From Bradyrhizobium prioriisuperbiae (lineage in GTDB: Bacteria > Pseudomonadota > Alphaproteobacteria > Rhizobiales > Xanthobacteraceae): a DNA stretch of 64,000 nucleotides. Position numbers and translations under genes: made by a program. The notes under the pieces were generated by a model that did no database searches, was not told where the DNA came from, and worked only from the letters and a program-made list of their open reading frames with translations. The DNA is taken from assembly GCF_032397745.1 (NCBI RefSeq), contig NZ_CP135921.1, forward strand, positions 7,924,501-7,988,500, written 5' to 3'. Below, one piece after another: positions 18,722 to 27,705 of this stretch (positions within the stretch are counted from its first letter, which is position 1; each line of letters begins with the position of its first letter).

Positions 18722-19720
18722 ATGGAAAAAATGGCTCTGAACGGGACCGGCGATGTTGCCTCGGCGCTCTGGTACTGTGGACCGGAACAGGTCGAGATTC
18801 GCCAGGACATTGTCGGACCGCCAGGACCAGACGAGGTGCGTGTCAGGGCACTTTATAGTGCGATCAGCCGCGGCACCGAGTCGCTGGTATTTGGCGGGCG
18901 CATCCCCGAAAGCGAGTTCGAACGAATGCGTGCGCCTTTCATGGCCGGCCGCTTTCCGTTTCCCGTAAAATATGGCTACGCGACCGTTGGCCGGATCGAG
19001 GACGGCGTCGAAGCATTGCGCAACCGGACGGTGTTTGCACTCTACCCGCACCAGACCCTGTTCAACATCGCCGCCGGCTCCGTCGCGATACTGCCGGACA
19101 ATGTGCCTCCGCAGCGGGCGGTGCTCGCCGCCAACATGGAAACCGCCCTCAATGCCGTCTGGGACGCCGCACCCGGGCCATCCGACCGCATCGCGGTCAT
19201 CGGCGCCGGCGTGGTCGGTTCTCTCGTCGCCTACCTCTGCGGGCAGCTTCCGGGGACCGACGTCACACTGGTCGACATCAATCCGGCCCGGGCGGAATTA
19301 GCGCGCGCGCTCGGTGTTGGTTTCGCAAGGCCGGGGAATGTCAAAGGCGATTGCGATCTTGTTGTTCATGCCAGCGGCGCGCCCGAGGGGCTGCGCACGG
19401 CTCTCGAACTGGCCGGCGAAGAGGCCACGGTGCTAGAGATGAGCTGGTATGGCGACACTGCGGTGACAGCAATGCTGGGCGGTCCCTTCCACAGCCGCCG
19501 GCTTCGCCTGGTCTCGAGCCAGGTCGGACAGATCGCGCCATCGCACCGGCCGCGCTGGACACATCAGCGACGGCTTGCTGCGGCCATTGCGCTGCTGAGG
19601 GATCCACGGCTCGACGCGTTGCTGGCGCCCCCGGTCGCGTTTCCGGATTTGCCTGAGCGCCTGCCAAAGATCCTCGCTGCTGGAAGCGGAATCCTCTGCC
19701 AGCCCATCGCCTACTCTTAA
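18722..19720 (+). CDS. Zinc-type medium-chain dehydrogenase/reductase family protein (pterin-like cluster)
   Basis: About 332 residues from the ATG before EKMALNGTGD; an ATG at 18731 is equally possible. It has an MDR fold: a GroES-like N-half (PPGPDEVRVRALYSAISRGTE) and a Rossmann half with IAVIGAGVVGSLVAY. The usual GHExxG zinc block is absent (KYGYATVGRIEDG instead), so it probably lacks catalytic zinc. It is related to the MDR group that includes BchC-like dehydrogenases. It opens a tight plus-strand set: the next gene's SD (AAGGAG) overlaps its stop codon. The substrate is unknown; linkage to a PTPS-like protein and a RibD-type reductase points to a pteridine or other GTP-derived compound. 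Confidence 0.8.
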   Translation: MEKMALNGTGDVASALWYCGPEQVEIRQDIVGPPGPDEVRVRALYSAISRGTESLVFGGRIPESEFERMRAPFMAGRFPFPVKYGYATVGRIEDGVEALRNRTVFALYPHQTLFNIAAGSVAILPDNVPPQRAVLAANMETALNAVWDAAPGPSDRIAVIGAGVVGSLVAYLCGQLPGTDVTLVDINPARAELARALGVGFARPGNVKGDCDLVVHASGAPEGLRTALELAGEEATVLEMSWYGDTAVTAMLGGPFHSRRLRLVSSQVGQIAPSHRPRWTHQRRLAAAIALLRDPRLDALLAPPVAFPDLPERLPKILAAGSGILCQPIAYS

Positions 19721-19729
19721 GGAGCTGAC

Positions 19730-20131
19730 TTGTTCACCGTCGAAGTTCGTGACCACATCATGATCGCTCACTCCTTCAGGGGCGCGGTTTTCGGACCCGC
19801 ACAGGCGCTGCACGGCGCGACATTCGTCGTCGACGCGGCGTTCATCGCCGAGACCCTCGACGACAACGGCATCGTTATCGACATCGGCCGTGCGCACGAC
19901 GCGCTGCGTGCCGTGCTGTCGCCGCTGAATTACCGCAACCTCGACGACATACCGGAATTCAAGGGCAAAAACACAACCACCGAATTTCTCACCAAACATA
20001 TCCATGACAGCCTCGCCAAGGCGGCGCGCGCGGATGAACTGGGACGCAACGGCCGGAAGCTCAAGGCCATCCGGGTGTCGATTTCGGAATCCCACGTCGC
20101 CCGCGCCCACTACGAGGCGCCTTTGTGGTGA
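19730..20131 (+). CDS. 6-pyruvoyl-tetrahydropterin synthase/QueD-like protein, divergent zinc site
   Basis: A 133-residue tunnel-fold (T-fold) protein that starts at TTG, 5 nt after an AAGGAG. Family landmarks are VRDHIMIAHSFRG (His14), LHGATFVVDA (His28), the substrate-binding NYRNLDDIPEF and NTTTEF blocks, and SISESHVARAHYE near the end. The canonical HGH zinc motif reads HGA (28-30), so one of the three histidine ligands is Ala30, and no cysteine nucleophile is seen at the usual place. It therefore probably does not catalyse standard PTPS or QueD chemistry, or uses another ligand. Its stop overlaps the glycosyltransferase start. Confidence 0.85.
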   Translation: MFTVEVRDHIMIAHSFRGAVFGPAQALHGATFVVDAAFIAETLDDNGIVIDIGRAHDALRAVLSPLNYRNLDDIPEFKGKNTTTEFLTKHIHDSLAKAARADELGRNGRKLKAIRVSISESHVARAHYEAPLW

Positions 20132-21177
20132 AGCGTGTTGCCTTTGCCGTGCCGGGCAGTCTCGAGACCCCGACCGGCGGCTACGCTTATGACAGGCGCA
20201 TGATTGCCGAGATCGAACGACTGGGCTGGCATGTCGAACTTGTCGATGTGGGCGAAGGATTTCCATGGCCGAGCGAGGCCATCCGATCCACCGCCCGTGC
20301 CCGGCTCCTGACGGTGCCGGCCGGCTGTCCACTCATCATCGATGGTCTTGCGCTGGGCGTCTTGCCGGAGGTGGCGGCAGAGCTCGCCGGCCATCATCCG
20401 TTGCTCGCGCTGGTGCATCATCCTCTGGCTCTGGAGATGGACCTTTCCACCGAGCAGGCTGATATCCTGCGCCGCAGCGAACACTCTGCCCTGGCTGCGG
20501 TCGCGCAGGTCGTCGTAACCAGTCCGGCCACCGCGCGGATCATTGCCACCGATTACGGTGTGTCGGCCGACCGCATCACAGTCGCACGGCCCGGCAATGA
20601 CCCTGTCCCGCGTGCGCGCGGGAGCGGGCAGGATACGCTTCATCTGCTTTCAGTGGGTAGCGTGATACCCCGCAAAGGATTTGACGTGCTGGTCGGCGCG
20701 CTTGCTCCACTTGCCAGCCTGCCTTGGCGCCTGACGATCGCCGGCGATCTCACGCGCGATCCAGCGGCGGCTGCAAAGCTTCGCACCGATATCACCCACT
20801 ACGGGTTGAGTGACCGCATCGCTGTTCTCGGAGCCGTACCGTCCCAACAGCTGGCCACGCTCTATGATAGAGCCGATCTGTTCGTCCTTGCATCGTCCTT
20901 TGAGGGATACGGAATGGCCTATGCGGAGGCCCTGGCGCATGGCCTGCCAGTCATCGGCACCACGGGCGGGGCGATCCCGGAGACCATTCCCCCTGACGCC
21001 GGCCTGCTTGTCCCTGCAGGTGATATCGCCGCGCTAACGGAGGCTTTGCGGCGCACCATCACGGATAGCGCTCTGCGGCTGCGCCTGTCGGTGGCCGCAC
21101 TTGCCGCGGCCAGACGGCTGCCGACGTGGCCGCAATCCGGAGAGATTTTCGCCTCCGCCCTCGCGAGGCTGGCATGA
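20125..21177 (+). CDS. GT4-type glycosyltransferase (pterin-like cluster)
   Basis: 350 residues with a GT-B fold. N-terminal VAFAVPGSLETPTGGYAYDR resembles the GG donor/acceptor loop. The C-half carries LSVGSVIPRKGFDVLVGAL and SSFEGYGMAYAEALAHGLPV, the GT4 E-x7-E-type nucleotide-sugar site. It starts at GTG 20125 or 20128, overlapping the PTPS-like stop, and its own stop overlaps the methyltransferase start (ATGA, 21174-21177). Tight coupling with a PTPS-like protein suggests it glycosylates a small pathway product rather than a polysaccharide; that is inference. Confidence 0.85.
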   Translation: MVKRVAFAVPGSLETPTGGYAYDRRMIAEIERLGWHVELVDVGEGFPWPSEAIRSTARARLLTVPAGCPLIIDGLALGVLPEVAAELAGHHPLLALVHHPLALEMDLSTEQADILRRSEHSALAAVAQVVVTSPATARIIATDYGVSADRITVARPGNDPVPRARGSGQDTLHLLSVGSVIPRKGFDVLVGALAPLASLPWRLTIAGDLTRDPAAAAKLRTDITHYGLSDRIAVLGAVPSQQLATLYDRADLFVLASSFEGYGMAYAEALAHGLPVIGTTGGAIPETIPPDAGLLVPAGDIAALTEALRRTITDSALRLRLSVAALAAARRLPTWPQSGEIFASALARLA

Positions 21178-21983
21178 CTGGGTTCTCGGCTGAGTGGCTC
21201 GCCTTGCGGGAACGCCATGATATCGCAGCGCGGAATCCGGACGTTCTTGCCGCCGTCACGGCTTCACTGGAATCCGCGCCTTCAGTTCACGTCACCGATC
21301 TCGCGTGCGGGGCCGGCTCCACCCTCCGCACTCTCCACGCCCGCCTCCCGGCCCAGCAACACTGGGATCTGATCGACAACGACCCGGCCCTGCTCGCTAT
21401 CGCGGGCCGCACCAGTGTTCCTGAGGATATCGAACTGAATACGGTGCAGTTCGACCTCAGTCGCGATCTGGACACAGCCCTCGACCGCAAGACCAACCTG
21501 ATCACAATCTCGGCGTTGCTGGATCTGGTCTCCCTGGCGTGGCTGGACCGGTTTCTGCGCCAAGTCGCTGTGCGGGCGTTACCGGTCTACGCCGCGCTGA
21601 CCTATGACGGCCGCGTCGATCTCTCACCGATCGATCCGTTCGACACAGCTATGATTGCCGCTGTGAACGCACATCAGCGCACCGACAAGGGCTTCGGCCC
21701 GGCGCTCGGTCCCACGGCGGCTCAGGCGGCCATCGGCGGCTTCGAGGCGCAGGGCTACGCTATTATCCAGGGACAATCCGATTGGATGATTGGGCCAAAC
21801 GATCATGCCATGCAGATCGAATTGCTTGCCGGTTGGGCTGGCACCGCACGCGAGATGGGAACGCTATCCGACGCCGATATCACAGGCTGGCTCACGCGGC
21901 GCAAGGCTGCTGTCAGCCAGAAACCTTCATCGATCCGTGTCGGTCACGTGGATGTCTTTGCGACGCCGAGGGCGATGCGCTGA
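21174..21983 (+). CDS. Class I SAM-dependent methyltransferase
   Basis: About 269 residues from the ATG that overlaps the glycosyltransferase stop (MTGFSAEWLALRERHD). Motif I is VTDLACGAGSTLRTLHARLP, followed by an acidic-loop DLIDNDPALLAIA. The C-terminal part has no recognised specificity domain. It is the last gene of the plus-strand pterin-like set, and its 3' end overlaps that of the RibD-type gene on the opposite strand by 40 nt. It presumably methylates the pathway product or its sugar. Confidence 0.82.
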   Translation: MTGFSAEWLALRERHDIAARNPDVLAAVTASLESAPSVHVTDLACGAGSTLRTLHARLPAQQHWDLIDNDPALLAIAGRTSVPEDIELNTVQFDLSRDLDTALDRKTNLITISALLDLVSLAWLDRFLRQVAVRALPVYAALTYDGRVDLSPIDPFDTAMIAAVNAHQRTDKGFGPALGPTAAQAAIGGFEAQGYAIIQGQSDWMIGPNDHAMQIELLAGWAGTAREMGTLSDADITGWLTRRKAAVSQKPSSIRVGHVDVFATPRAMR

Positions 21984-22822
21984 GCGGTCAAGTCGCAGTC
22001 GAACAGCACGTCTTCCGCGATCCTGTGCACACGTACCGGCATGCGTGGTGCTTCGTCGGCTCGCTCCAGTGACGGCAGGGCGATGCCCGGTCCACCGGAC
22101 CCCAAGATGACGGGCGCGACGGTCACGTGCAGCCGGTCCAGGCATCGGGACACCAGGAAACGCGAGACCGTATCGGCACCACCCTCGATCAAAATCCTTC
22201 GCATCCCGGCGCGGGCCAACGCGCCAACGATGTCCGCCGGGGCAATGTTGCCCTCATGGGCCGGCAAGGCGACGATCTCGACGCCAGGAGGCGGCGTGCA
22301 GCGCGTGCCCTCTGCGGTGATCAGGATGCGGCGAACGCCGTCATCCCGGAACAGCTTCGCACACGGCTTCAGGCGCCCCTGCGGATCAATCACGGCACGC
22401 ACAGGTTGCGGGCCGGCGACCTGCCGGACGGTCAATTGTGGATCATCCGCGATCGCGGTGCCGACACCGACAACAACGATATCGACCAATGCGCGCAACC
22501 GATGCAGGTGATCGATGCCGGCGGGACAATTGATGTATTTTGAATGCCCCGATGCGGTCGCGATCCGACCGTCAAGCGACTGACCGACCTGGCCGACGAT
22601 CACCAGATCGTCGACCGCGCCCTTGCGCAGGGGACCGAACACATCCCCCCACACCTGCGGAAGCGTCTGCTGCCCTCTGCGAAACAGATGGACGAACTCT
22701 TCCCAGTGGTCACCGGGTGCGAATTTGCTGGTGGGAATGCTGCTGAGCTGCACGGGTGAAATCAAAGTCGGGGTTCGATCCGATAAAAATGCGCCGATGG
22801 CCCAGTTTGCCATAAAAATCAT
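21944..22822 (-). CDS. RibD C-terminal-type (pyrimidine/dihydrofolate-like) reductase
   Basis: About 292 residues. The C-terminal 220 form a RibD_C reductase: GQVGQSLDGRIATASGHSKY, VVVGVGTAIADDPQLTVR, GMRRILIEGGADTVSRFL and VAPVILGSGG. An N-terminal extension of about 70 residues is not the RibD deaminase and is unrecognised. The start is uncertain: 22822 (before IFMANWAIGA), 22813 or an upstream 22879. It is convergent with the methyltransferase. NAD(P)H-dependent reduction of a pyrimidine/pteridine intermediate is the family role, which fits the PTPS-like neighbour. Confidence 0.8.
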   Translation of the reverse strand: MIFMANWAIGAFLSDRTPTLISPVQLSSIPTSKFAPGDHWEEFVHLFRRGQQTLPQVWGDVFGPLRKGAVDDLVIVGQVGQSLDGRIATASGHSKYINCPAGIDHLHRLRALVDIVVVGVGTAIADDPQLTVRQVAGPQPVRAVIDPQGRLKPCAKLFRDDGVRRILITAEGTRCTPPPGVEIVALPAHEGNIAPADIVGALARAGMRRILIEGGADTVSRFLVSRCLDRLHVTVAPVILGSGGPGIALPSLERADEAPRMPVRVHRIAEDVLFDCDLTAQRIALGVAKTST

Positions 22823-23038
22823 TGGGTTTCGACCGGAATGATTTGGGACTAATGGTGTTTGTGCGGGTGCGGCCAGCAAAAGAGAGCACGCGCGAACAGA
22901 CGCAGCGATGCGTTTCGGACATCACATCCTGAACAAAAGGTCTCAGTCACCGGAAAGTCCGGGAATAGTTGACCGCGAGAGGCTGGACGCCTTTATTCGC
23001 GTTGAGCGGCTTGGTGCCCTGCGCGGAAGGTCGGTGGA

Positions 23039-24484
23039 ATGTCGGGCTCCTCCTTGTCCCGTTTCGATGCACACACATTGCGACTTCTGATTGTTACGAG
23101 CGCTTTATGCTGGTCCGCCGCGTTCGTTATCGTTGCGATGCTCTATCAGCTCGAGCTCTATGGCGACGGCGCCATGTTTTCCTATGCCGTTGCCGTCCAG
23201 GACGCCTGGGCGTTCCACTGGCACAACATCTCCGGCCGGACATCGGTTTACCTGCTCTGCCTGCTCCCGGCCGAGATGATCGTCGGACTCACCGACAAAC
23301 CGTGGGCAGGAATCCTGGCCTATGGGTTTCTTTTTTATGTCACTCCCCTGGCCAGCTTGATCCTGACCTTTGTCATCGATCGCTCGCGCGGCCGCTTCCT
23401 CTTTCTTGGCGCCTGCTGCTCCACCACCCTGCTCTGCCCGCTTGTTTTCGGTTTCCCGACGGAGATGTGGGTCGCCCATGCGATGTTCTGGCCGGTACTG
23501 GCGATCTGCCATTACGCCAGACGGACTTGGACCGGAGCCGCGCTGGTTTTTATCGCCCAACTCGGCCTTGCCTTCACGCACGAGGGCGCCCTCATCTTGC
23601 TGGTCGCCATTGTCGTGACGCTGGCCCCGCGCGGCCTCAGGAACGGCCCGTTCGTGCGCGCCGCAACCAGTCTGGTCGTCGTGGTCGTGCTGGCCGTGAT
23701 TTCAAAACTGATTCTCCCGCCCGACGACTATTATGCCAGCGCCCTGCTGCGGGCCGCCCTGCACGTCTTCGACCCTGCAATCTTCAAAGTGGAGGTCGTG
23801 CTGCTGTTGCTCGTTTCACTCACGTCATACGGTGTATTGTACGCCGCGGTTCGTTTGGTGGCGCCGGCCCGCGCTCATGTTTATTCGCTGGGCGTGCTCC
23901 TGATGGCCCTCATCATGTACTGGCTCGCTATCGACCACGCCGTGCTTGCGAACAATCGCTACTACCTGAGAACGCTCATGGTGATCGGCACGCCGATATT
24001 CGGCGTGCTGGCCGCGCTGGCCGCCCTGAGCAGCGACGGCATCGTGGTCCGTGGTTTCGCCAGACTGCAGTTTGGTTTGACCTCACCAACCGACAACACC
24101 ATTCGAGCATTTGCCGCAGTGCTGCTGCTGACAACAGCAATCCATGTGGTCGAAACCGGAAAATTCGTCAGCGCGTGGACCCGCTATCGCGCGGCGATAA
24201 CGGCGCTTGCGACGGGACAGAACTCCGACCCGCAGCTCGGGAATTCGAACTTCGTATCGTCGTCGCGAACGCCGCCAGGCCTTGCTCCCTTGGCATGGTT
24301 CTCGACCATTCCGTATCTGTCAGTTATGGTCGCCAACTTTTCGCCCAGCCGCCTCGTGATCGATCCGGCGGGGAATTATTTCTGGTTATCGTGCGAGACG
24401 GCGACGACAAACAGGAATGCCGCGCGTGCGGCTCCGGTCGAGGCGCGCGAGTTCGTTCGTATCTATTCATGTCTCCATCGGTAA
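23039..24484 (+). CDS. Polytopic membrane protein, unknown function
   Basis: 481 residues with about 11 hydrophobic segments and a C-terminal soluble tail of roughly 100 residues. An early acidic loop (QLELYGDGAMFSYAVAVQD) and later HEGALILLVAIVV recall GT-C-like or 'dolichyl-phosphate mannose' type membrane proteins, but no diagnostic motif was found. GGAAGGTCGGTGG precedes the ATG. It sits 25 nt before a HAD phosphatase on the same strand and may share its transcript. Confidence 0.7.
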   Translation: MSGSSLSRFDAHTLRLLIVTSALCWSAAFVIVAMLYQLELYGDGAMFSYAVAVQDAWAFHWHNISGRTSVYLLCLLPAEMIVGLTDKPWAGILAYGFLFYVTPLASLILTFVIDRSRGRFLFLGACCSTTLLCPLVFGFPTEMWVAHAMFWPVLAICHYARRTWTGAALVFIAQLGLAFTHEGALILLVAIVVTLAPRGLRNGPFVRAATSLVVVVVLAVISKLILPPDDYYASALLRAALHVFDPAIFKVEVVLLLLVSLTSYGVLYAAVRLVAPARAHVYSLGVLLMALIMYWLAIDHAVLANNRYYLRTLMVIGTPIFGVLAALAALSSDGIVVRGFARLQFGLTSPTDNTIRAFAAVLLLTTAIHVVETGKFVSAWTRYRAAITALATGQNSDPQLGNSNFVSSSRTPPGLAPLAWFSTIPYLSVMVANFSPSRLVIDPAGNYFWLSCETATTNRNAARAAPVEAREFVRIYSCLHR

Positions 24485-24509
24485 CCTGTAAGGTCCAAGG
24501 TATTTTCAC

Positions 24510-25160
24510 GTGAAGCTGATCATCTTCGATTTCGACGGAACGCTGGTGGACAGCCGCCCATTGATCTGGGAATCCCATCGCATCGTATTTTCCCAATTCC
24601 AGCTGCCGCTTCCTCCGCCAGACATCAGCCTCGCTCTGGTCGGGCAATCCCTCAACGTCATCCTGGCCCAGCTTGCGGGTGCGTCGGCGCCGATACAGGA
24701 CATGGTAAGAGCCTATGATCTGCTGCTGCCGCAGCTCCGAGCGAACCCTGCCTTTGCCGAGAAGCCGTTCGATGGAGCGGATTCCCTGTTGTCCGATCTG
24801 AGTAGCAGGCCGGACACGATCCTGGGACTGGCGACCGGACACAGCTCCCTCACGGTCGCCCCGGCGCTGGAGGCGCTGCACTGGCGCGACCATTTCCGCA
24901 CGGTACAGGCCGCCGACATGGCGCCGTCCAAGCCACATCCGGCAATGCTGTTTCAGGCGCTCGCGGCGACGGGCGTGACAGCAGACAACGCCATTTTCAT
25001 CGGCGATACGACGTACGACATGGACATGGCCCGAGCAGCCAATTTGCGATCGATCGGTGTCAGCTGGGGATACCACAGCAAGGAGCGGCTCATTGCGGCA
25101 GGCGCGCAGCGTATTGCCCATACCATCGACAAGCTGAGAAATCACCTCCAGTCAGTTTAG
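24510..25160 (+). CDS. HAD-superfamily phosphatase (phosphoglycolate-phosphatase-like)
   Basis: 216 residues, GTG start with AAGG upstream. All four HAD motifs are present: FDFDGTLVDS (nucleophile Asp8, acid/base Asp10), ATGHSS (motif II), SKPHP (motif III Lys) and GDTTYDMDMA (motif IV). A helical cap lies between motifs I and II, as in subfamily IA. It is probably a small-molecule phosphatase acting on a phosphoglycolate- or sugar-phosphate-like substrate in the cytoplasm; the substrate cannot be assigned. It is convergent with the catabolic operon that ends at 25191. Confidence 0.87.
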   Translation: MKLIIFDFDGTLVDSRPLIWESHRIVFSQFQLPLPPPDISLALVGQSLNVILAQLAGASAPIQDMVRAYDLLLPQLRANPAFAEKPFDGADSLLSDLSSRPDTILGLATGHSSLTVAPALEALHWRDHFRTVQAADMAPSKPHPAMLFQALAATGVTADNAIFIGDTTYDMDMARAANLRSIGVSWGYHSKERLIAAGAQRIAHTIDKLRNHLQSV

Positions 25161-25190
25161 CAATCGAAAGCGCACTGCACGTGACGTTGA

Positions 25191-26126
25191 CTATGCGCGC
25201 CCAGTGGCAACATCGAGCGCAGCCGAAAGCGCGCCGATCTCGGCCGCAGTCGCGGCGTGCTGCGGCGGGCGCAGCGTATCACTCTCAAGATGGCCGAGAA
25301 GCTTCAGGCAGGCCTTGAGTCGCGCCGTCGCCCGCCCGCCGGGCGCGTCACGGTAGACCGCGACGGAGAGCGGATAGAGCTTGTCGTGCACCGCACGCGC
25401 TTGCGTCCAGTCGCCGGCTTCGGCCGCGGTCCAGAGCGCGACCACGAGTTCCGGCACCACGGCTGCAAGACTGACCTGGCTGCCGGCGCTGCCGACGATG
25501 TAGCTCGTCAGCAGATGCTCGTCGCCGGAGCCCAGCACACGGACATCGGGACGCAGCGCCCGGATCAGCCGCACATTCTCCTCATAGGCGGCGACCTCCC
25601 AGCTGCCCTCCTTGATGGCGACGACCCGCAGATCACCAGCGAGATGCTCCAGCACGGACCGCGGATACGCCATGGCGCCCGCGTCCACCGGCGCGCAATA
25701 GAGCATCAGCGGCACCGTCGTCGCGTCGCGCACCCATCGATGATGCGCGATCACGCAGGCATCGTCATGCCCCAGCGCCCAGCTGTTCGGCGGAAACACC
25801 AGTAACCCGTCCGCACCCGCCTCTTCCAGCGTTGCGGCCTCGCGCGCGGCCTCGAGACTGGCTTCATGGTTCACGCCGGAGACAATCAGGCAATCCATGG
25901 GGCTGCTTGCGCGGGCGATCTCGACAACACGACGTTTCTCGGCAAGCGACAACACGAAGTTCTCGCCGGCATGGCCGTTGACCAGAAGGCCGTTGATGCC
26001 CCGCACTGCCGTGACGCGCGAGATGTGCGCCGCCAGCGCCTCCTCGTCGATCGCGAAATCGGGCCGCATCGGCACAATGGTGGCCGCATGGATACCGCAC
26101 AGGCGGTCGACAAATGATCCGGACAT
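25191..26126 (-). CDS. DHDPS/N-acetylneuraminate lyase family protein, copy 1 (module A)
   Basis: 311-residue class I aldolase-fold protein. The Schiff-base lysine is in VAIKEGSWEV, and the Tyr of the YNxP-type motif is kept (LYCAPVDAG). Instead of the GTTGEF pocket it has NGHAGENF, a signature shared with copy 2 in the same operon (28988) and unlike true DapA. It is the last gene of module A, 36 nt after the ABC ATPase. Members cleave or dehydrate 2-oxoacid substrates via an enamine; here the substrate is probably whatever the linked transporter imports. It is not biosynthetic DapA, judging from the altered pocket and catabolic context. Confidence 0.88.
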   Translation of the reverse strand: MSGSFVDRLCGIHAATIVPMRPDFAIDEEALAAHISRVTAVRGINGLLVNGHAGENFVLSLAEKRRVVEIARASSPMDCLIVSGVNHEASLEAAREAATLEEAGADGLLVFPPNSWALGHDDACVIAHHRWVRDATTVPLMLYCAPVDAGAMAYPRSVLEHLAGDLRVVAIKEGSWEVAAYEENVRLIRALRPDVRVLGSGDEHLLTSYIVGSAGSQVSLAAVVPELVVALWTAAEAGDWTQARAVHDKLYPLSVAVYRDAPGGRATARLKACLKLLGHLESDTLRPPQHAATAAEIGALSAALDVATGRA

Positions 26127-26162
26127 GCATCGCCTCGGGAGATCTTGGTGACGACGGCCGAT

Positions 26163-26960
26163 CTAGTGAATGATCTGCTCGAGGAACGTCGCGGCGCGCT
26201 CGGACGCCGGATGATGGAAAAAGTCCTCCGGCTTGGCCTGCTCGAGAATCCTGCCTTGGTCCATGAAGACAATGCGATCGGCCACTTCCCGTGCGAAGCC
26301 CATTTCATGGGTCACGCAGAGCATGGTCATGCCCTCTTCCGCCAGCTTCTTCATGGTCTCCAGCACCTCCTTGACCATTTCCGGATCGAGCGCCGAGGTC
26401 GGCTCGTCGAACAGCATGATTTTGGGCTGCATGCAGAGTGCGCGCGCGATCGCGACACGCTGCTGCTGTCCACCGGACAATTGCCCGGGAAACTTAGCGG
26501 CCTGGTCCGGAATCCGGACCTTGGTCAGGAAATGCATCGCGAGATCTCTGGCTTCCGGCTTTGCCAGGCCGCTGACCGTCATCGGCGCGATGATGCAGTT
26601 CTCCAGGATCGTCATGTGCGGGAACAGGTTGAAGCTCTGGAACACCATGCCGGTGTCGCGCCGGACCAGGTCGATATTCCCGGGCTGATGGTCCAGTTCG
26701 ACGCCGTTGACGTAGATCAGCCCCTGGTCGTGCTTTTCAATGTGATTGATGCAGCGGATCAGCGTCGATTTTCCCGAACCGGACGGGCCGCAGATGACGA
26801 TCTTCTCGCCCTTGGCCACGCTGAGATCGATCTCGTTCAGGGCGGTGAAATCGCCGTAGTATTTGTAGACCGCCTCCATCCGAACCGCGGGCACCGCGCG
26901 CGCGCGCGACTGTCCCTCGACGCTGTCGATCTCGGTCGTCATCGATCCCGGGGTTCTCAT
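26163..26960 (-). CDS. Polar amino acid ABC transporter ATP-binding protein (GlnQ/HisP-like)
   Basis: 265 residues with Walker [11 protein letters not shown]-loop [11 protein letters not shown], signature [15 protein letters not shown], Walker [15 protein letters not shown] and the H-loop CVTHEM. The start is the ATG overlapping the permease stop (26957-26960); MTTEIDS at 26942 is an alternative. It powers the adjacent permease and the binding protein at 27706-28548. It could also serve the orphan paralogous binding protein at 40179. Confidence 0.95.
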   Translation of the reverse strand: MRTPGSMTTEIDSVEGQSRARAVPAVRMEAVYKYYGDFTALNEIDLSVAKGEKIVICGPSGSGKSTLIRCINHIEKHDQGLIYVNGVELDHQPGNIDLVRRDTGMVFQSFNLFPHMTILENCIIAPMTVSGLAKPEARDLAMHFLTKVRIPDQAAKFPGQLSGGQQQRVAIARALCMQPKIMLFDEPTSALDPEMVKEVLETMKKLAEEGMTMLCVTHEMGFAREVADRIVFMDQGRILEQAKPEDFFHHPASERAATFLEQIIH

Positions 26961-27688
26961 GCTCTGGCCTCGAGGGCCGCCTTGGGCAGTGGCGCCTTCG
27001 CGACCGCTCTCGGCGCTCTCGCCGTGCTGGAGCGGCCAAAGTGCTTTTCCAGACGGCGCTGAGCCACGTCCCAGACCGAGGTGAGGATCAGGTAATAGGC
27101 GGTGGCGGCCGCATAGACTTCGAGAATCTGAAAATGCTCCTGCATCAGCATGTCGCTTCGGCGCATGATTTCCTCCACCGAGATGACGGAGGCGAGCGAG
27201 GTCGCCTTCAAGAGCGAATTGATGGAGTTGCCGAGCGGCGGGATCATCAGGCGAAAGGCCTGCGGCAGCGTGATGCGCCAGAACGTCACCCATGGCGACA
27301 GGCTCAGGGCCCAGGCAGCTTCCCGCTGTCCGGCCGACACCGCCAGGAAACCGCTGCGAACGATTTCAGCCAGATACGCCGCTTCATTGAGGATCAGCCC
27401 GACCAGGGCGCAGGTGATCACGCCGAACTTGATGCCCAGTTGCGGCAGGCCGCTGTAGATCACCACAAGCTGGATCAGCAGCGGCGTGCCGCGAAAGAAC
27501 CAGATGTAGAACCTGGCAAAGCCGCTGAGTACGGGATTGGACGACATGCGCATCAGCGCAATGCCCATCCCGAGAATTAGTCCGCCGACCACGCCGGCAG
27601 CGGTCAAGCCGATGGTGACGAGCACGCCCCTCATCAGGAAGTAATTGAAGAAGTAATCGACGCAGGCCGCCGGACTGAAGTGACTCAT
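26957..27688 (-). CDS. Polar amino acid ABC transporter permease (HisM/GlnP-like)
   Basis: 243 residues with about five membrane segments and the family EAA loop ([20 protein letters not shown]) that contacts the ATPase, plus an [17 protein letters not shown] block typical of HEQRo-type permeases. A C-terminal basic, alanine-rich tail is not conserved. It is the only permease of this type in module A and probably works as a homodimer. It lies 17 nt after the binding-protein gene and overlaps the ATPase gene. Confidence 0.94.
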   Translation of the reverse strand: MSHFSPAACVDYFFNYFLMRGVLVTIGLTAAGVVGGLILGMGIALMRMSSNPVLSGFARFYIWFFRGTPLLIQLVVIYSGLPQLGIKFGVITCALVGLILNEAAYLAEIVRSGFLAVSAGQREAAWALSLSPWVTFWRITLPQAFRLMIPPLGNSINSLLKATSLASVISVEEIMRRSDMLMQEHFQILEVYAAATAYYLILTSVWDVAQRRLEKHFGRSSTARAPRAVAKAPLPKAALEARA

Positions 27689-27705
27689 CGGCTTGTCTCC
27701 ATCTG

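Noticed and set aside
26163..27293. Extended ATPase with a 111-residue N-terminal addition
   Set aside because: The addition is antisense-like, low-complexity sequence overlapping the permease; the ATG at 26960 overlaps the permease stop.
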